Source: Bacteroidota bacterium
Lineage (GTDB): Bacteria; Bacteroidota; Bacteroidia; Bacteroidales; Porphyromonadaceae
DNA length: 64,000 bases
NCBI GenBank assembly: GCA_023395395.1
Contig: JAEWZH010000017.1
Span: 1-64,000 of the forward strand
Reading direction: 5' to 3'
A model generated the notes under the pieces. That model saw only the letters and a program-made list of their open reading frames with translations, had not been told where the DNA came from and ran no database searches. The position numbers were made by a program, and so were the translations under genes. Below are positions 1 to 7,959 of the stretch, in pieces (position 1 is the first letter of the stretch; every line of letters begins with the position of its first letter).

Positions 1-25
1 CACCTGCTCCTAAGCGATGGTTTTG

Positions 26-57
26 CAAAGATACAAACGATTTCTCATTTGACCAAA
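26..57 (-). promoter_or_regulatory. Bacteroidetes-type promoter, leftward (first of three)
   Basis: On the minus strand TTTG (57-54) is followed after 20 bp by TATCTTTG (33-26), an exact match to the Bacteroidetes -33/-7 pattern. Transcription would start near position 19 and leave the window to the left, so the gene it serves is not visible. Confidence 0.7.
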
Positions 58-162
58 TCCCCAAGAAGAAATCTTCAAGAAAATCCCGAAAACCACCTTA
101 AGGCACCCCTAGCGGCAGCCGGACAGATTCTATCAAGAACCCCCGTTTTTCGGTTGCGGATG

Positions 163-194
163 CAAAGGTACAAACAATATTTCATTTGACCAAA
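163..194 (-). promoter_or_regulatory. Bacteroidetes-type promoter, leftward (second of three)
   Basis: Minus-strand TTTG (194-191), 20 bp, TACCTTTG (170-163). Its surroundings resemble the promoter at 26-57 beyond the core boxes: both contain TTTGGTCAAAT at the -33 end and GTTTGTA before the -7 box. This suggests a duplicated strong promoter. Confidence 0.7.
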
Positions 195-278
195 TACCCA
201 GCAAACTTTTTCTCAAGCGGCGACCCGGACAACGCTCCTCTGAGCCCCTAGGCAACACCTTTCCCTCTTTTGCGAGTG

Positions 279-309
279 CAAAGATAGAAACTTTTTTCAA
301 CAAAACAAA
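279..309 (-). promoter_or_regulatory. Bacteroidetes-type promoter, leftward (third of three)
   Basis: Minus-strand TTTG (309-306), 19 bp, TATCTTTG (286-279). It is the most upstream of three tandem leftward promoters spaced about 116 and 137 bp apart. The rest of 1-735 holds only a repeat array (482-537), a rightward promoter (643-673) and no credible gene. Confidence 0.6.
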
Positions 310-481
310 ATATCCCAAACAAATTCCCATAACAAAACAACACAACCAGCTCAAAACCAATCGAAAATTCTTTCTCAAAAAAATCAATTTCTAAGCCCCT
401 CAGAGGTCACTTTCATAGATATCCCTTCTAAGCAGTTCAAGACAAAACTCAAAAATCACATATATATCACGAATCTCGTCG

Positions 482-537
482 ATCTATAGAGGAGATTTCT
501 TCGCTCTATAGAGGAGATTTCTTCACTCTCATAGAGA
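482..537. repeat. Short array of palindromic 22-bp units
   Basis: Three units are centred on CTATAGAG (484-491 and 506-513) and CATAGAG (530-536), spaced 22 and 23 bp, with GGAGATTTCTTC between the first two. The core resembles the units at 35844-35950 and 49288-49411. The spacers are nearly identical, so this is a tandem repeat and not a CRISPR. Confidence 0.75.
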
Positions 538-642
538 AAAAAGTGCAAATTATTGTACAAGCAACATATCATAGAATCTCAGAATGGGACACATAGCACC
601 CATATATTAGAGAGAATATCTAACCGGAGATCTGTCATTTCC

Positions 643-673
643 TTGGGGATTAAAGGAGAAATAGTTACATTTG
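643..673 (+). promoter_or_regulatory. Promoter for the DUF4301 gene
   Basis: TTGG (643-646), 19 bp, TACATTTG (666-673). The -7 box fits TAnnTTTG; the -33 box is one base off. Transcription would begin near 680, giving a leader of about 55 nt before the ATG at 736. Confidence 0.5.
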
Positions 674-735
674 TTAGCGGATAAAACAAATGAAAGCATA
701 CAGCACACACATATATAATATATAGAGCATCGGAG

Positions 736-2274
736 ATGGCTGAACTTATTTTATCAGAAAACGATCTAACGCAGTTGGCGGTGAAAGGAATTTCTCGACA
801 GCAACTTGAGGGGCAGATAAGGAGATTTGCTCTAGGCTATCCATTCCTCAACATTGTGAAAGCAGCAGAAGAGGGAGATGGCATCCACAAGCTTGAGGGA
901 GAAAGTCTCGAAAATGCTCTCAAATTGTGGGAAAAGATACTCCAGTCTAGAGACATCGTGGTGAGCCGTTTTGTCCCTGCGAGTGGTGCTGCATCTAGGA
1001 TGTTTAAGGATCTCTTTACTTTTCTCAATACGGGTGAGATGAAAGAGTCGGTTCGGCAGGTACTGGATCATATTGAGGAGTTTGCCTTTTTTGATAGCCT
1101 TAATAGATCTTGTATGCTTGGGGAAGGAGGCAAAGGTTGTCTCAAACTCATCCAGTCTGGGGAGGAGCGCACTGTGGTGGAGTATCTCCTTGGACGCAAG
1201 GGGCTCAATTACGGCTATCTTCCTAAGGGACTCCTCTTATTTCACAAATACTCTGATGGTAGCCGAACCCCCATCGAAGAGCAACTGGCAGAGGCATCTA
1301 AGTATGCCCGAAATGCGGATGGTACAGTGAAAGTCCATTTCACCCTAAGCCCAGAGCACATCGAACCATTCAATACCCTAATACACAGACGAAAATCGGA
1401 ACTAGAAGAACGTTATTCGGCACTCTTTGAGGTTACCTACAGTGTTCAGAAGAGTGATACTGACACCATTGCCGTGGACTTGGAAAATAATCCTATTCGA
1501 GATGCTGCTGGCAAGCTCATCTTCCGTCCTGGTGGCCATGGTGCTCTTATCCACAATCTTAATGAAATCAATAGCGACATCATCTTTATCAAGAATATTG
1601 ACAATGTAGTCCCACAGCCCCTGTGGTGCGATACGCTGATTTACAAAAAGGCATTGGGCGGATTTCTTGTGGAGCTTCGCAATCAGGTATACAAGTATAT
1701 GGCTCAGCTTGGGGAGGACAAGAAGGTCAGCAACAGCCTTATTGCGGATATACGCTCATTTCTCAAGGCTCAATTTTGTATCGATACGACTTCAATCGAT
1801 GATTTTTCAAACGAGGAGCAATCAAGCTACCTCCGTCGTTTGCTCAATCGACCAATCAGAGTCTGTGGTATGGTACGCAATACCGGCGAGCCAGGCGGTG
1901 GCCCATACATCGTGAAGAATGAAAATGGTATCACCAGTCTACAGATACTTGAGAGCACCCAAATCAATCAGGCAGACCCTACAGACAAGGAGATATTTGA
2001 CCATAGCACATACTTCAATCCTGTAGATTTAGTATTGTGTGTCAAGGACTATAGGGGAAATAAGTTTGACCTCACCTCATTTGTTGATCAAGAGACAGGA
2101 TTTATCAGCTATAAAAGCCAAGAAGGGCGGGAGCTCAAAGCGCTTGAACTCCCAGGGCTTTGGAATGGAGCGATGAGTAATTGGCTCACTGCATTTATGG
2201 CAGTCCCTGCCACGACATTTAACCCCGTAAAGACTGTGAATGATTTACTGCGTCGTTCACACTCGCTAAAATAA
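736..2274 (+). CDS. DUF4301 family protein
   Basis: A 512-residue protein with no signal peptide or membrane segment, so probably cytoplasmic. The N-terminal region with VKGISRQQLEGQI, the block VSRFVPASGAASRMFK near residues 75-95, and the Gly-rich segment RPGGHGALIHNL around 260 match what I remember of the DUF4301 family, which is common in Bacteroidales and has no established biochemical role. The length is normal for that family. The ATG at 736 follows a promoter at 643-673. The next gene starts 36 bp downstream, so co-transcription with the aminopeptidase is possible. Function unknown; family assignment fairly sure. Confidence 0.85.
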   Translation: MAELILSENDLTQLAVKGISRQQLEGQIRRFALGYPFLNIVKAAEEGDGIHKLEGESLENALKLWEKILQSRDIVVSRFVPASGAASRMFKDLFTFLNTGEMKESVRQVLDHIEEFAFFDSLNRSCMLGEGGKGCLKLIQSGEERTVVEYLLGRKGLNYGYLPKGLLLFHKYSDGSRTPIEEQLAEASKYARNADGTVKVHFTLSPEHIEPFNTLIHRRKSELEERYSALFEVTYSVQKSDTDTIAVDLENNPIRDAAGKLIFRPGGHGALIHNLNEINSDIIFIKNIDNVVPQPLWCDTLIYKKALGGFLVELRNQVYKYMAQLGEDKKVSNSLIADIRSFLKAQFCIDTTSIDDFSNEEQSSYLRRLLNRPIRVCGMVRNTGEPGGGPYIVKNENGITSLQILESTQINQADPTDKEIFDHSTYFNPVDLVLCVKDYRGNKFDLTSFVDQETGFISYKSQEGRELKALELPGLWNGAMSNWLTAFMAVPATTFNPVKTVNDLLRRSHSLK

Positions 2275-2310
2275 AAATCCATCAATAAGAAGTTATAAGA
2301 AATATTACAC

Positions 2311-4104
2311 ATGAAAGAAGAGATTAAAAACAGACTTCAAGCTCTTAGGGACGCTATGAGGCAAGAGCATATTGACGCATACATCATCCCTAGCTCAGAT
2401 CACCACCTCAGTGAGTACACCCCTGATTGTTGGAAAGATAGGGAGTGGATTAGTGGCTTCAACGGATCAGCCGGAACGGCGGTGGTCGCACTTGATGAAG
2501 CAGGGCTTTGGACTGATAGTCGCTATTTCCTCCAAGGTGCTGAGCAATTAGAAGGTACCACCATCATCCTCCGAAAAGATGGACTTGCTGAGACTCCGAG
2601 TATTTCGGACTATCTCCGCAAGAAAGGTGGAATAAAGCGTGTGGGATTTTTTGAGAAGTCTATGAGTACACGCGAAGCTCTTGCTTATAAGAAGGCGCTG
2701 GAAACAGCCGGGATTGAGGTGGTCACTGACAAAGATTTGGTGGCAATAGCTCGTAAGGATGCTCCAAAAATCCCTCGCAATCCTTTCTTCGTGATGCCAC
2801 TAGAGTATGCCGGTGAACGCACTGTAGATAAAGTAAAGCGAGTAAGAGAGGCTTTAGCCAACAAGGGAGCCAATACTGTCATCGTCAATATGCTATGTGA
2901 ACTAGCTTGGCTCTTTAATATCCGCAGCAACGACGTGGCGTACAACCCTGTCGGGATTGGCTACGGACTAATCACTAAAGACAGTGTGAACATCTATGCT
3001 TTTGCTGAGAAACTTCCTATGGAAACTCAGAAGCATCTGGAGGAGAATGGTGTAACCATCAAGCCTTACGAAGCTATCTATGCTGATGTCGCCACACTGC
3101 CACAAGACACAGTGCTTTCATTCGATCCTCAGCGCAATAATTACGCTTTTTACCGTGCTATCCCTAGCGGGATTACGGTTGTCGAGCAGCTAAGCCCTAT
3201 TACGCTCCTCAAGGCTGTAAAAAATGAGACTGAGTACAGGGGTTATGTCGATGTGATGAGGCGTGATGGAGCAGCACTGACCCGCTTCTTCATTTGGCTT
3301 GAGGGGGCTCTAGCGAATGGTGAAAGACCTACCGAGTATGAGATCGGTGTCAAGCTCTCTAGTTTCAGAGCGGTGGATAAGAATTATGTCAATGATAGTT
3401 TTGCCACCATTGCCGGCTTTAAGGGACATGGTGCTATCGTGCACTACAGCGCCACCCCAGAAAGTAGTTACAAGCTGGAGCCCAATGGGATGTTTCTACT
3501 CGACTCTGGTGGTCAGTACTTCGACGGCACTACAGATATCACCCGTACCGTATCTCTAGGAGGGAAACCTTCTGAGGAGGAAAAGGGTGACTACACTCGC
3601 GTCCTTAAAGGGCATATCCAACTGGCTATGGCGATTTACCCTGAAGGCACGCGTGGCTCCCAGCTCGACATCCTGGCACGCAAAGCGCTTTGGGATAACA
3701 GCCAAAATTACGGGCACGGCACTGGGCATGGGATTGGCTACTTCCTCAACGTACATGAGGGACCACAAAGCATCCGTATGGACGAAAATCCTACTGTACT
3801 GCAAGTGGGCATGGTCACCTCTAATGAGCCTGGTATCTACATTGCAGGAAAATATGGTATTCGTATTGAGAACCTAGTCCGTACTATCCCCTACTCCGAG
3901 ACCGACTTTGGGAAGTTCCTTACCTTTGAGACCCTCACTCTCTGTTACCTAGACAATAATCTTGTGGAGGTATCACTGCTGACTGATAAGGAACTCAATT
4001 GGTACAACGACTACCAAGCACGTGTGTATAGGGAAGTATCGCCACTTCTCTCCATAGAGGAGGCTGCTTGGCTTAAGGAGAAGACAGCACCACTAAGTAA
4101 ATAA
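2311..4104 (+). CDS. Xaa-Pro aminopeptidase (aminopeptidase P, M24B)
   Basis: A 597-residue member of the large three-domain aminopeptidase P type. It removes the N-terminal residue from peptides with proline in position 2. Two creatinase-like N-terminal domains precede the pita-bread metallopeptidase domain (about residues 310-540). All five expected metal ligands are present: D398 and D409 (LLDSGG and TTDITRT), H473 (GTGHGIG), E506 (SNEPGIY) and E520 (GIRIENL). A C-terminal extension of about 60 residues is usual for this subtype. No export signal, so probably cytoplasmic. It lies 36 bp downstream of the DUF4301 gene, and a strong hairpin (4115-4147) follows it. Confidence 0.92.
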   Translation: MKEEIKNRLQALRDAMRQEHIDAYIIPSSDHHLSEYTPDCWKDREWISGFNGSAGTAVVALDEAGLWTDSRYFLQGAEQLEGTTIILRKDGLAETPSISDYLRKKGGIKRVGFFEKSMSTREALAYKKALETAGIEVVTDKDLVAIARKDAPKIPRNPFFVMPLEYAGERTVDKVKRVREALANKGANTVIVNMLCELAWLFNIRSNDVAYNPVGIGYGLITKDSVNIYAFAEKLPMETQKHLEENGVTIKPYEAIYADVATLPQDTVLSFDPQRNNYAFYRAIPSGITVVEQLSPITLLKAVKNETEYRGYVDVMRRDGAALTRFFIWLEGALANGERPTEYEIGVKLSSFRAVDKNYVNDSFATIAGFKGHGAIVHYSATPESSYKLEPNGMFLLDSGGQYFDGTTDITRTVSLGGKPSEEEKGDYTRVLKGHIQLAMAIYPEGTRGSQLDILARKALWDNSQNYGHGTGHGIGYFLNVHEGPQSIRMDENPTVLQVGMVTSNEPGIYIAGKYGIRIENLVRTIPYSETDFGKFLTFETLTLCYLDNNLVEVSLLTDKELNWYNDYQARVYREVSPLLSIEEAAWLKEKTAPLSK

Positions 4105-4114
4105 ATAAATCAAA

Positions 4115-4147
4115 GAGGTGAGCCGTAAAGATTTTACGGCTCACCTC
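4115..4147 (+). terminator. Strong hairpin between aminopeptidase and gamma-CA genes
   Basis: GAGGTGAGCCGTAAA (4115-4129) pairs perfectly with 4133-4147, a 15-bp stem with a 3-nt loop. No real T-run follows on the plus strand, so it may be a weak terminator, a processing site or an mRNA stabiliser. It ends only 10 bp before the next ATG. Confidence 0.5.
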
Positions 4148-4157
4148 CTTCAATATT

Positions 4158-4682
4158 ATGGCAATTATACAGACTGTAAGGGGTTTTACCCCAAAGATTG
4201 GGGAAAATGTATTCCTCGCGGCAAATGCTGTGGTAGTGGGTGACGTGGAGATCGGTGATGGGAGCAGCGTGTGGTTTGGCGCTGTAGTCCGTGGCGATGT
4301 CAATAGCATTCGCATTGGCAAGAATGTCAATGTACAGGACGGTGCAGTGCTACACACTCTGTACCAAAAATCTGTGACCATACTTGAGGATAACGTATCT
4401 ATTGGACACAACGCCATCATCCACGGAGCAAAGGTGGAGGAAGGCGCTCTTATAGGTATGGGCGCAATTGTGATGGATCACGCTGTAGTAGGCAGAGGTG
4501 CTCTTGTCGCAGCTGGAGCAGTAGTCCTGAGTAATACTGTGATAGAGCCAGGTGCTCTCTATGCGGGGACTCCTGCTAAGTTTGTGAAGATGCTTGACCC
4601 TGAACAACAACAAACCATCAACAAGCGTATCTCAGACAACTACCAGATGTACGCTTCGTGGTTTCCCGGGCAAGAAGACTAA
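4158..4682 (+). CDS. Gamma-carbonic-anhydrase-like hexapeptide-repeat protein
   Basis: A 174-residue left-handed beta-helix protein built from hexapeptide repeats (for example VVVGDVEIGDGSSVWFGAVV, IRIGKNVNVQDGAVL) with a C-terminal helix. Three histidines sit where the trimeric gamma-class carbonic anhydrases bind metal: H66 (VLHT), H84 and H89 (IGHNAIIHG). The family interconverts CO2 and bicarbonate, but many YrdA/PaaY-type members are poorly characterised, so the activity is inferred. The length is typical. It is followed by a gene-poor kilobase. Confidence 0.85.
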   Translation: MAIIQTVRGFTPKIGENVFLAANAVVVGDVEIGDGSSVWFGAVVRGDVNSIRIGKNVNVQDGAVLHTLYQKSVTILEDNVSIGHNAIIHGAKVEEGALIGMGAIVMDHAVVGRGALVAAGAVVLSNTVIEPGALYAGTPAKFVKMLDPEQQQTINKRISDNYQMYASWFPGQED

Positions 4683-4883
4683 GTGTTAAAACATATTAGG
4701 CAGAGAAGTGTATCCTCTCATATACGATTGTTTCTTTATACTATTTGTGCTACTTCTAATTCCTACGTTTTTTGGGGATATATACGTGGCAGATAACACT
4801 GGCTATCACTATCGGGAGTGTACTTGCTGATTTGGTTGGCGGTACAACTCGGAAAACACTAACAAGATTAAATAATTTGAATC

Positions 4884-5377
4884 ATGGAAAAGACCTATAA
4901 AACAAATGGGATGTACTTAGTGGTGTCCTGACGGCAGCACTACTCGCTCTCTCTTTATATATTATATACGAGGCAAGTACAAGTCAATCCATGGGCGTTT
5001 TTTTCTAAATCCCTAGTAATTACTTTTTTAGTCTGATACCTATTGTATTCTGGATTTACCAACCCTATAAAACAACGACCGACGGAAGTCAGGTGATTAT
5101 TCACAGAGTTGTAGGCAAGGAAACCTTTACAATTGATAGATACGAAGTTCAAGTATGCCCTGAAACTGACTTTCCCTCTGGAGTCAGGCTCTTCGCTTCA
5201 AGTGGATTCTTTGGGTATGTGGGCAAGTGGCGTGGTAAGATAGGAACACTGCCTCGCACCAACTACGACTCATACGTCACCAGCTCTAGCGAAGATATGA
5301 TTCACCTCAAGTCCATAGATGGTCATAGAAGAGTGCTCCTCAATGCCCCTCGAGAGTGGTTTGCCATCGAAGTATGA
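4884..5377 (+). pseudogene. Decayed small membrane protein with PH-like domain
   Basis: From ATG 4884 the reading starts MEKTYKTNG, then a frameshift near 4910 gives DVLSGVLTAALLALSLYIIY (membrane segment). Next comes a stop around 5009, a further frame change gives KSLVITFLV, and another restores LIPIVFWIYQPYK. The tail is open from about 5037 to 5377 and contains SGVRLFASSGFFGYVGKW, which resembles the bacterial PH-like domain of small Bacteroidetes membrane proteins. Reading the pieces together gives about 165 residues: two membrane segments and a cytosolic domain. Several independent lesions make a sequencing error less likely than a pseudogene. A functional short product from GTG 5093 cannot be excluded. 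Confidence 0.6.
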
Positions 5378-5442
5378 CATATCTCTTGCTGTGGCCGACT
5401 CTTGCCTCATTTTCCCGACAACAAATCTCACTATAAAATAGA

Positions 5443-5474
5443 TTTGGTGAAGTGAAAGATTTACGTTACCTTTG
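5443..5474 (+). promoter_or_regulatory. Promoter of the structured ncRNA
   Basis: TTTG (5443-5446), 20 bp, TACCTTTG (5467-5474): a perfect Bacteroidetes promoter. Transcription should start near 5480-5483, with no open reading frame of note before the terminator at 5703-5751. Confidence 0.8.
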
Positions 5475-5480
5475 TAGTAC

Positions 5481-5751
5481 GAGGAAGGGTAGCGACCCTT
5501 TGGGATGAGTAAAATCTAGTGCGTCGAGCAAATGCGAAACTCATCAAAATATTACAATTCCGAGATCCTTGGCTGATGTGATGACTGGCCTCAACTACTT
5601 TAGGGTAGTGTGTCGCAAGGCACCGGTGGATTTCAAAGCATTAGCCATCCTCAAATCCTTAATTTCGGAGTTTTCACAATTTCCTTGGCGCACTTTTCAT
5701 AGTGGTCAGTAGCTTAGCTGTATTAGCTCGGCTACTGACCATTTCTTTTAT
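5481..5751 (+). ncRNA. Structured non-coding RNA, about 270 nt (6S-like candidate)
   Basis: Bounded by a perfect promoter and a strong terminator, with no coding potential. By eye it folds into two modules. The 5' module has hairpin 5485-5500 (AAGGGT/ACCCTT) and stem 5504-5510/5539-5545 (GATGAGT/ACTCATC). The 3' module is closed by AATTCCGAGA (5556-5565) with TTTCGGAGTT (5663-5672), then GGCTGATG (5571-5578) with CATTAGCC (5639-5646). It encloses a CTAC/GTAG hairpin (5595-5608) and a GNRA-capped hairpin GTGTC-GCAA-GGCAC (5610-5623). It lacks recognisable RNase P RNA or tmRNA landmarks. A long rod with an open centre would fit a 6S-like RNA such as the Bacteroidales-1 motif; that identity is a guess. 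Confidence 0.65.
5703..5751 (+). terminator. Terminator of the ncRNA
   Basis: TGGTCAGTAGC (5703-5713) pairs perfectly with GCTACTGACCA (5731-5741), followed by TTTCTTTTA. A textbook intrinsic terminator. Confidence 0.85.
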
Positions 5752-5772
5752 GACTATACTTAAAATAATGCT

Positions 5773-5780
5773 TATCTTTG
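5773..5780 (+). promoter_or_regulatory. -7 box of the tcdA promoter
   Basis: TATCTTTG at 5773-5780 ends four bases before the tcdA ATG (5785). The expected transcription start coincides with the start codon, implying a leaderless or near-leaderless mRNA. The -33 element is weak (TTTA at 5747-5750, 22 bp upstream). Confidence 0.6.
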
Positions 5781-5784
5781 TGCT

Positions 5785-6516
5785 ATGAATGAGCAGAATA
5801 AAGAGTGGCAGAGCCGAACAAAGTTACTTATTGGAGATGATGTACTACAAAGGCTTGCCAGTAGCCACGTGTTGCTGATAGGTCTTGGTGGAGTTGGAGG
5901 CTATACAGCTGAAGTATTAGCGAGATCAGGAGTGGGTAGGCTCACTATCGTGGATGGAGATGTGGTCAATAGGACGAATATTAATAGGCAATTGATTGCA
6001 CTTCATAGCACGATTGGACAGAGAAAAGCTAAACTATGGGGTGAGAGGATCAAAGACATCAATCCGGATATACAATTGGAAGTACGAGAACAGTTTATCC
6101 GTGACGAGGATACATTTGAGCTCCTTGATGCTGCTCCCTATGACTTCGTGGTGGATGCCATCGATACGCTAAGCCCTAAGGTTCACTTAATTAAAGCATT
6201 GGTGGAGCGAGACATGCCCTTTGTGAGCGTGATGGGGACAGGAGCGAAGTTTGACCCAAGAGAGATAAAGATTGGACGAATGGATAGAGCAAAGAACTGT
6301 CCATTAGCTCGGATGATTCGGAAACGTCTTAGAAAACTACAAGTGCCTCTGAAGTTTAAGGTAATCTATTCTGAGGAGCTTCCAAATGAGGAGGCAATCA
6401 TTTTGACAGAGGGAGAGCAGAATAAAAAGTCAATGACTGGGACAATTGCACATAACCCTGCTGTCGCTGGATGCTATGCTGCCTATGTCACACTTGACCA
6501 CTTAATACACATATAA
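5785..6516 (+). CDS. tcdA: tRNA threonylcarbamoyladenosine dehydratase (ThiF/E1-like)
   Basis: A 243-residue ThiF/MoeB/E1-like protein. The nucleotide-binding loop GLGGVGG is at 33-39, followed by VDGDVVNRTNINRQ, the adenylation-site signature. TcdA uses ATP to cyclise t6A at position 37 of ANN-decoding tRNAs to ct6A. Later segments IGRMDRAKNCPLARMIRKRLRK and VIYSEE are typical of TcdA and not of ThiF or MoeB. Cytoplasmic. It is followed after 4 bp by the lolD-like ATPase, so the two are probably co-transcribed. The promoter lies almost on top of the start codon. Confidence 0.88.
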   Translation: MNEQNKEWQSRTKLLIGDDVLQRLASSHVLLIGLGGVGGYTAEVLARSGVGRLTIVDGDVVNRTNINRQLIALHSTIGQRKAKLWGERIKDINPDIQLEVREQFIRDEDTFELLDAAPYDFVVDAIDTLSPKVHLIKALVERDMPFVSVMGTGAKFDPREIKIGRMDRAKNCPLARMIRKRLRKLQVPLKFKVIYSEELPNEEAIILTEGEQNKKSMTGTIAHNPAVAGCYAAYVTLDHLIHI

Positions 6517-6520
6517 TAAT

Positions 6521-7189
6521 ATGGAGCGAAAGAAATTAATCGAGGTCAATGATGTCCACAAGAGCTTCGGATCACTAGAAATCCTTAAAGGGATTACGAT
6601 GGAAGTATACGAGGGGGAAATTGTAGCAATTGTAGGGGCTAGTGGCGCTGGAAAGACTACGTTACTACAGATATTAGGCACTCTTGATGGTCTCGATAAG
6701 GGATGTGTAACAATCGGTGGAATAGAGGTTCATCACCTAAAGGAAGAGCAGCAATCTGACTTTCGCAATCAGAAGATGGGTTTCGTGTTTCAATCCCACC
6801 AGCTACTTCCAGAATTTACCGCTGAGGAAAATGTCGCAATACCTGCCATGATTGGAGGAAAAGGGAAGAAAGAGGCGTTGGCTTCGGCTAGAGATCTTCT
6901 ACGACAACTAGGTATGGGCGAAAGGCTGATTCATAAGCCTGCCCAGTTGAGTGGAGGAGAGAAACAGAGAGTAGCGGTGGCAAGAGCTCTTATCAATAGC
7001 CCACTTCTGATACTTGCAGACGAACCTACAGGTGCGCTGGATAGCGATAATCGAAAAGATTTACACAAGATATTTAAACAACTCAATGAGGAGAGAGGGC
7101 AGACTTTCTTGATTGTCTCACACGACCCAGAGATATCTCAGGTGGCTCACAGGACTATTCGTCTAGAGGATGGAATCATAAAGGAGTGA
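6521..7189 (+). CDS. lolD: ABC transporter ATPase, LolD-like
   Basis: A 222-residue ATP-binding subunit of the MacB/LolD class. Walker A GASGAGKTT begins near residue 39, the Q-loop is FVFQSHQLLPEFTAEENV, the signature is LSGGEKQR, Walker B is LLILADEPTGALD, and the H-loop is IVSHD. LolD drives release of lipoproteins from the inner membrane through LolCE. No permease is adjacent, which is common for lolD in Bacteroidetes but leaves the partner inferred. It is distinct from the second ATPase of this class at 36807-37481. It sits 4 bp after tcdA and 4 bp before the helix-hairpin-helix gene, so the three form one operon. Confidence 0.82.
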   Translation: MERKKLIEVNDVHKSFGSLEILKGITMEVYEGEIVAIVGASGAGKTTLLQILGTLDGLDKGCVTIGGIEVHHLKEEQQSDFRNQKMGFVFQSHQLLPEFTAEENVAIPAMIGGKGKKEALASARDLLRQLGMGERLIHKPAQLSGGEKQRVAVARALINSPLLILADEPTGALDSDNRKDLHKIFKQLNEERGQTFLIVSHDPEISQVAHRTIRLEDGIIKE

Positions 7190-7193
7190 CATA

Positions 7194-7838
7194 ATGAAAG
7201 AAATGACAAAAGGTGATCGAAAGGTATTGATAACATTGTTGATTCTCGTCCTAGGTCTAATGGGGTACATGGGAATGAGCGGCGCAAAGTCCGATATCAT
7301 TTCCGAAGCACTTCCGACAGAAACTTTGGATACAATTGCGACTGTAGCTCATCAGGAATTACCAATAGCGACAGTGGATACGCTGCCAATCCGTACCGAA
7401 CGATACCCCGGACCTCCTCCGCGAATACATCATCAAGAAAAGCTGACTACAGGAGCAACCATCGACTTGAATAGCGCTGATACCCTACTCCTAATGAGAG
7501 TACCCGGCATTGGAATTTCTTTTGCTCGAAGAATCTATAAGTATAGAGAAATACTCGGCGGATACTACGTAGTCGAGCAGCTACAAGAGGTCTATGGCAT
7601 GGATCGTGAGCGCTATGATAAGATTGCTCCTTTTATGAGAATCGAAACAGAAGTACGACCGCTCTCTATAACCAGAGACAGCATCCCTCCACACCCCTAT
7701 CTCCAGTGGAAGCATGTCCGAGCAATCGAAGATATCTACCGGAGTGGTAAGGACTTAAATTGGCATACCTTAATGGAAAGTGGTAAATTTTCACACGACG
7801 ATTCGCTACGACTTGCCCCCTATTTGAGATTTCAATAG
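7194..7838 (+). CDS. Membrane-anchored helix-hairpin-helix (ComEA-like) protein
   Basis: A 214-residue protein with one N-terminal membrane segment (about residues 12-29) and an extracytoplasmic remainder. Residues about 86-150 form a ComEA-type helix-hairpin-helix domain: IDLNSADTLLLMRVPGIG, then ARRIYKYREILGGYY and VYGMDRERY. A partial second repeat follows near the C terminus (RAIEDIYRSGKDLNW...DDSLRLAPYLRF). Such domains bind DNA non-specifically; ComEA receives DNA during natural transformation, but many Bacteroidetes members have no known role. It is the last gene of the tcdA-lolD cluster. Confidence 0.75.
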   Translation: MKEMTKGDRKVLITLLILVLGLMGYMGMSGAKSDIISEALPTETLDTIATVAHQELPIATVDTLPIRTERYPGPPPRIHHQEKLTTGATIDLNSADTLLLMRVPGIGISFARRIYKYREILGGYYVVEQLQEVYGMDRERYDKIAPFMRIETEVRPLSITRDSIPPHPYLQWKHVRAIEDIYRSGKDLNWHTLMESGKFSHDDSLRLAPYLRFQ

Positions 7839-7922
7839 GCGCATAAATTGAATACGATAGGCGAGACAAAAGAAATAAGGAATAAAGTACCTAAAAGAGG
7901 TATTACTTGTCTAAAAAAATGG

Positions 7923-7930
7923 TAAGTTTG
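7923..7930 (+). promoter_or_regulatory. -7 box of the nqr operon promoter
   Basis: TAAGTTTG at 7923-7930 fits TAnnTTTG and lies about 30 bp before nqrA. No good TTTG is found 19-21 bp upstream, so this is a weak or partial call. Confidence 0.4.
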
Positions 7931-7959
7931 CGGGGAATAATCCAATATCAAATTTCGCA

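Noticed and set aside
133..387. Minus-strand reading frame of 84 codons at the left edge
   Set aside because: It spans three promoter-like segments and low-complexity sequence; no homology is recognised.
6521..7189. The lolD-like ATPase as partner of the 16 permeases
   Set aside because: It is over 18 kb away in another operon on the other strand; the locus has its own ATPase at 36807-37481. A role in trans is not excluded.
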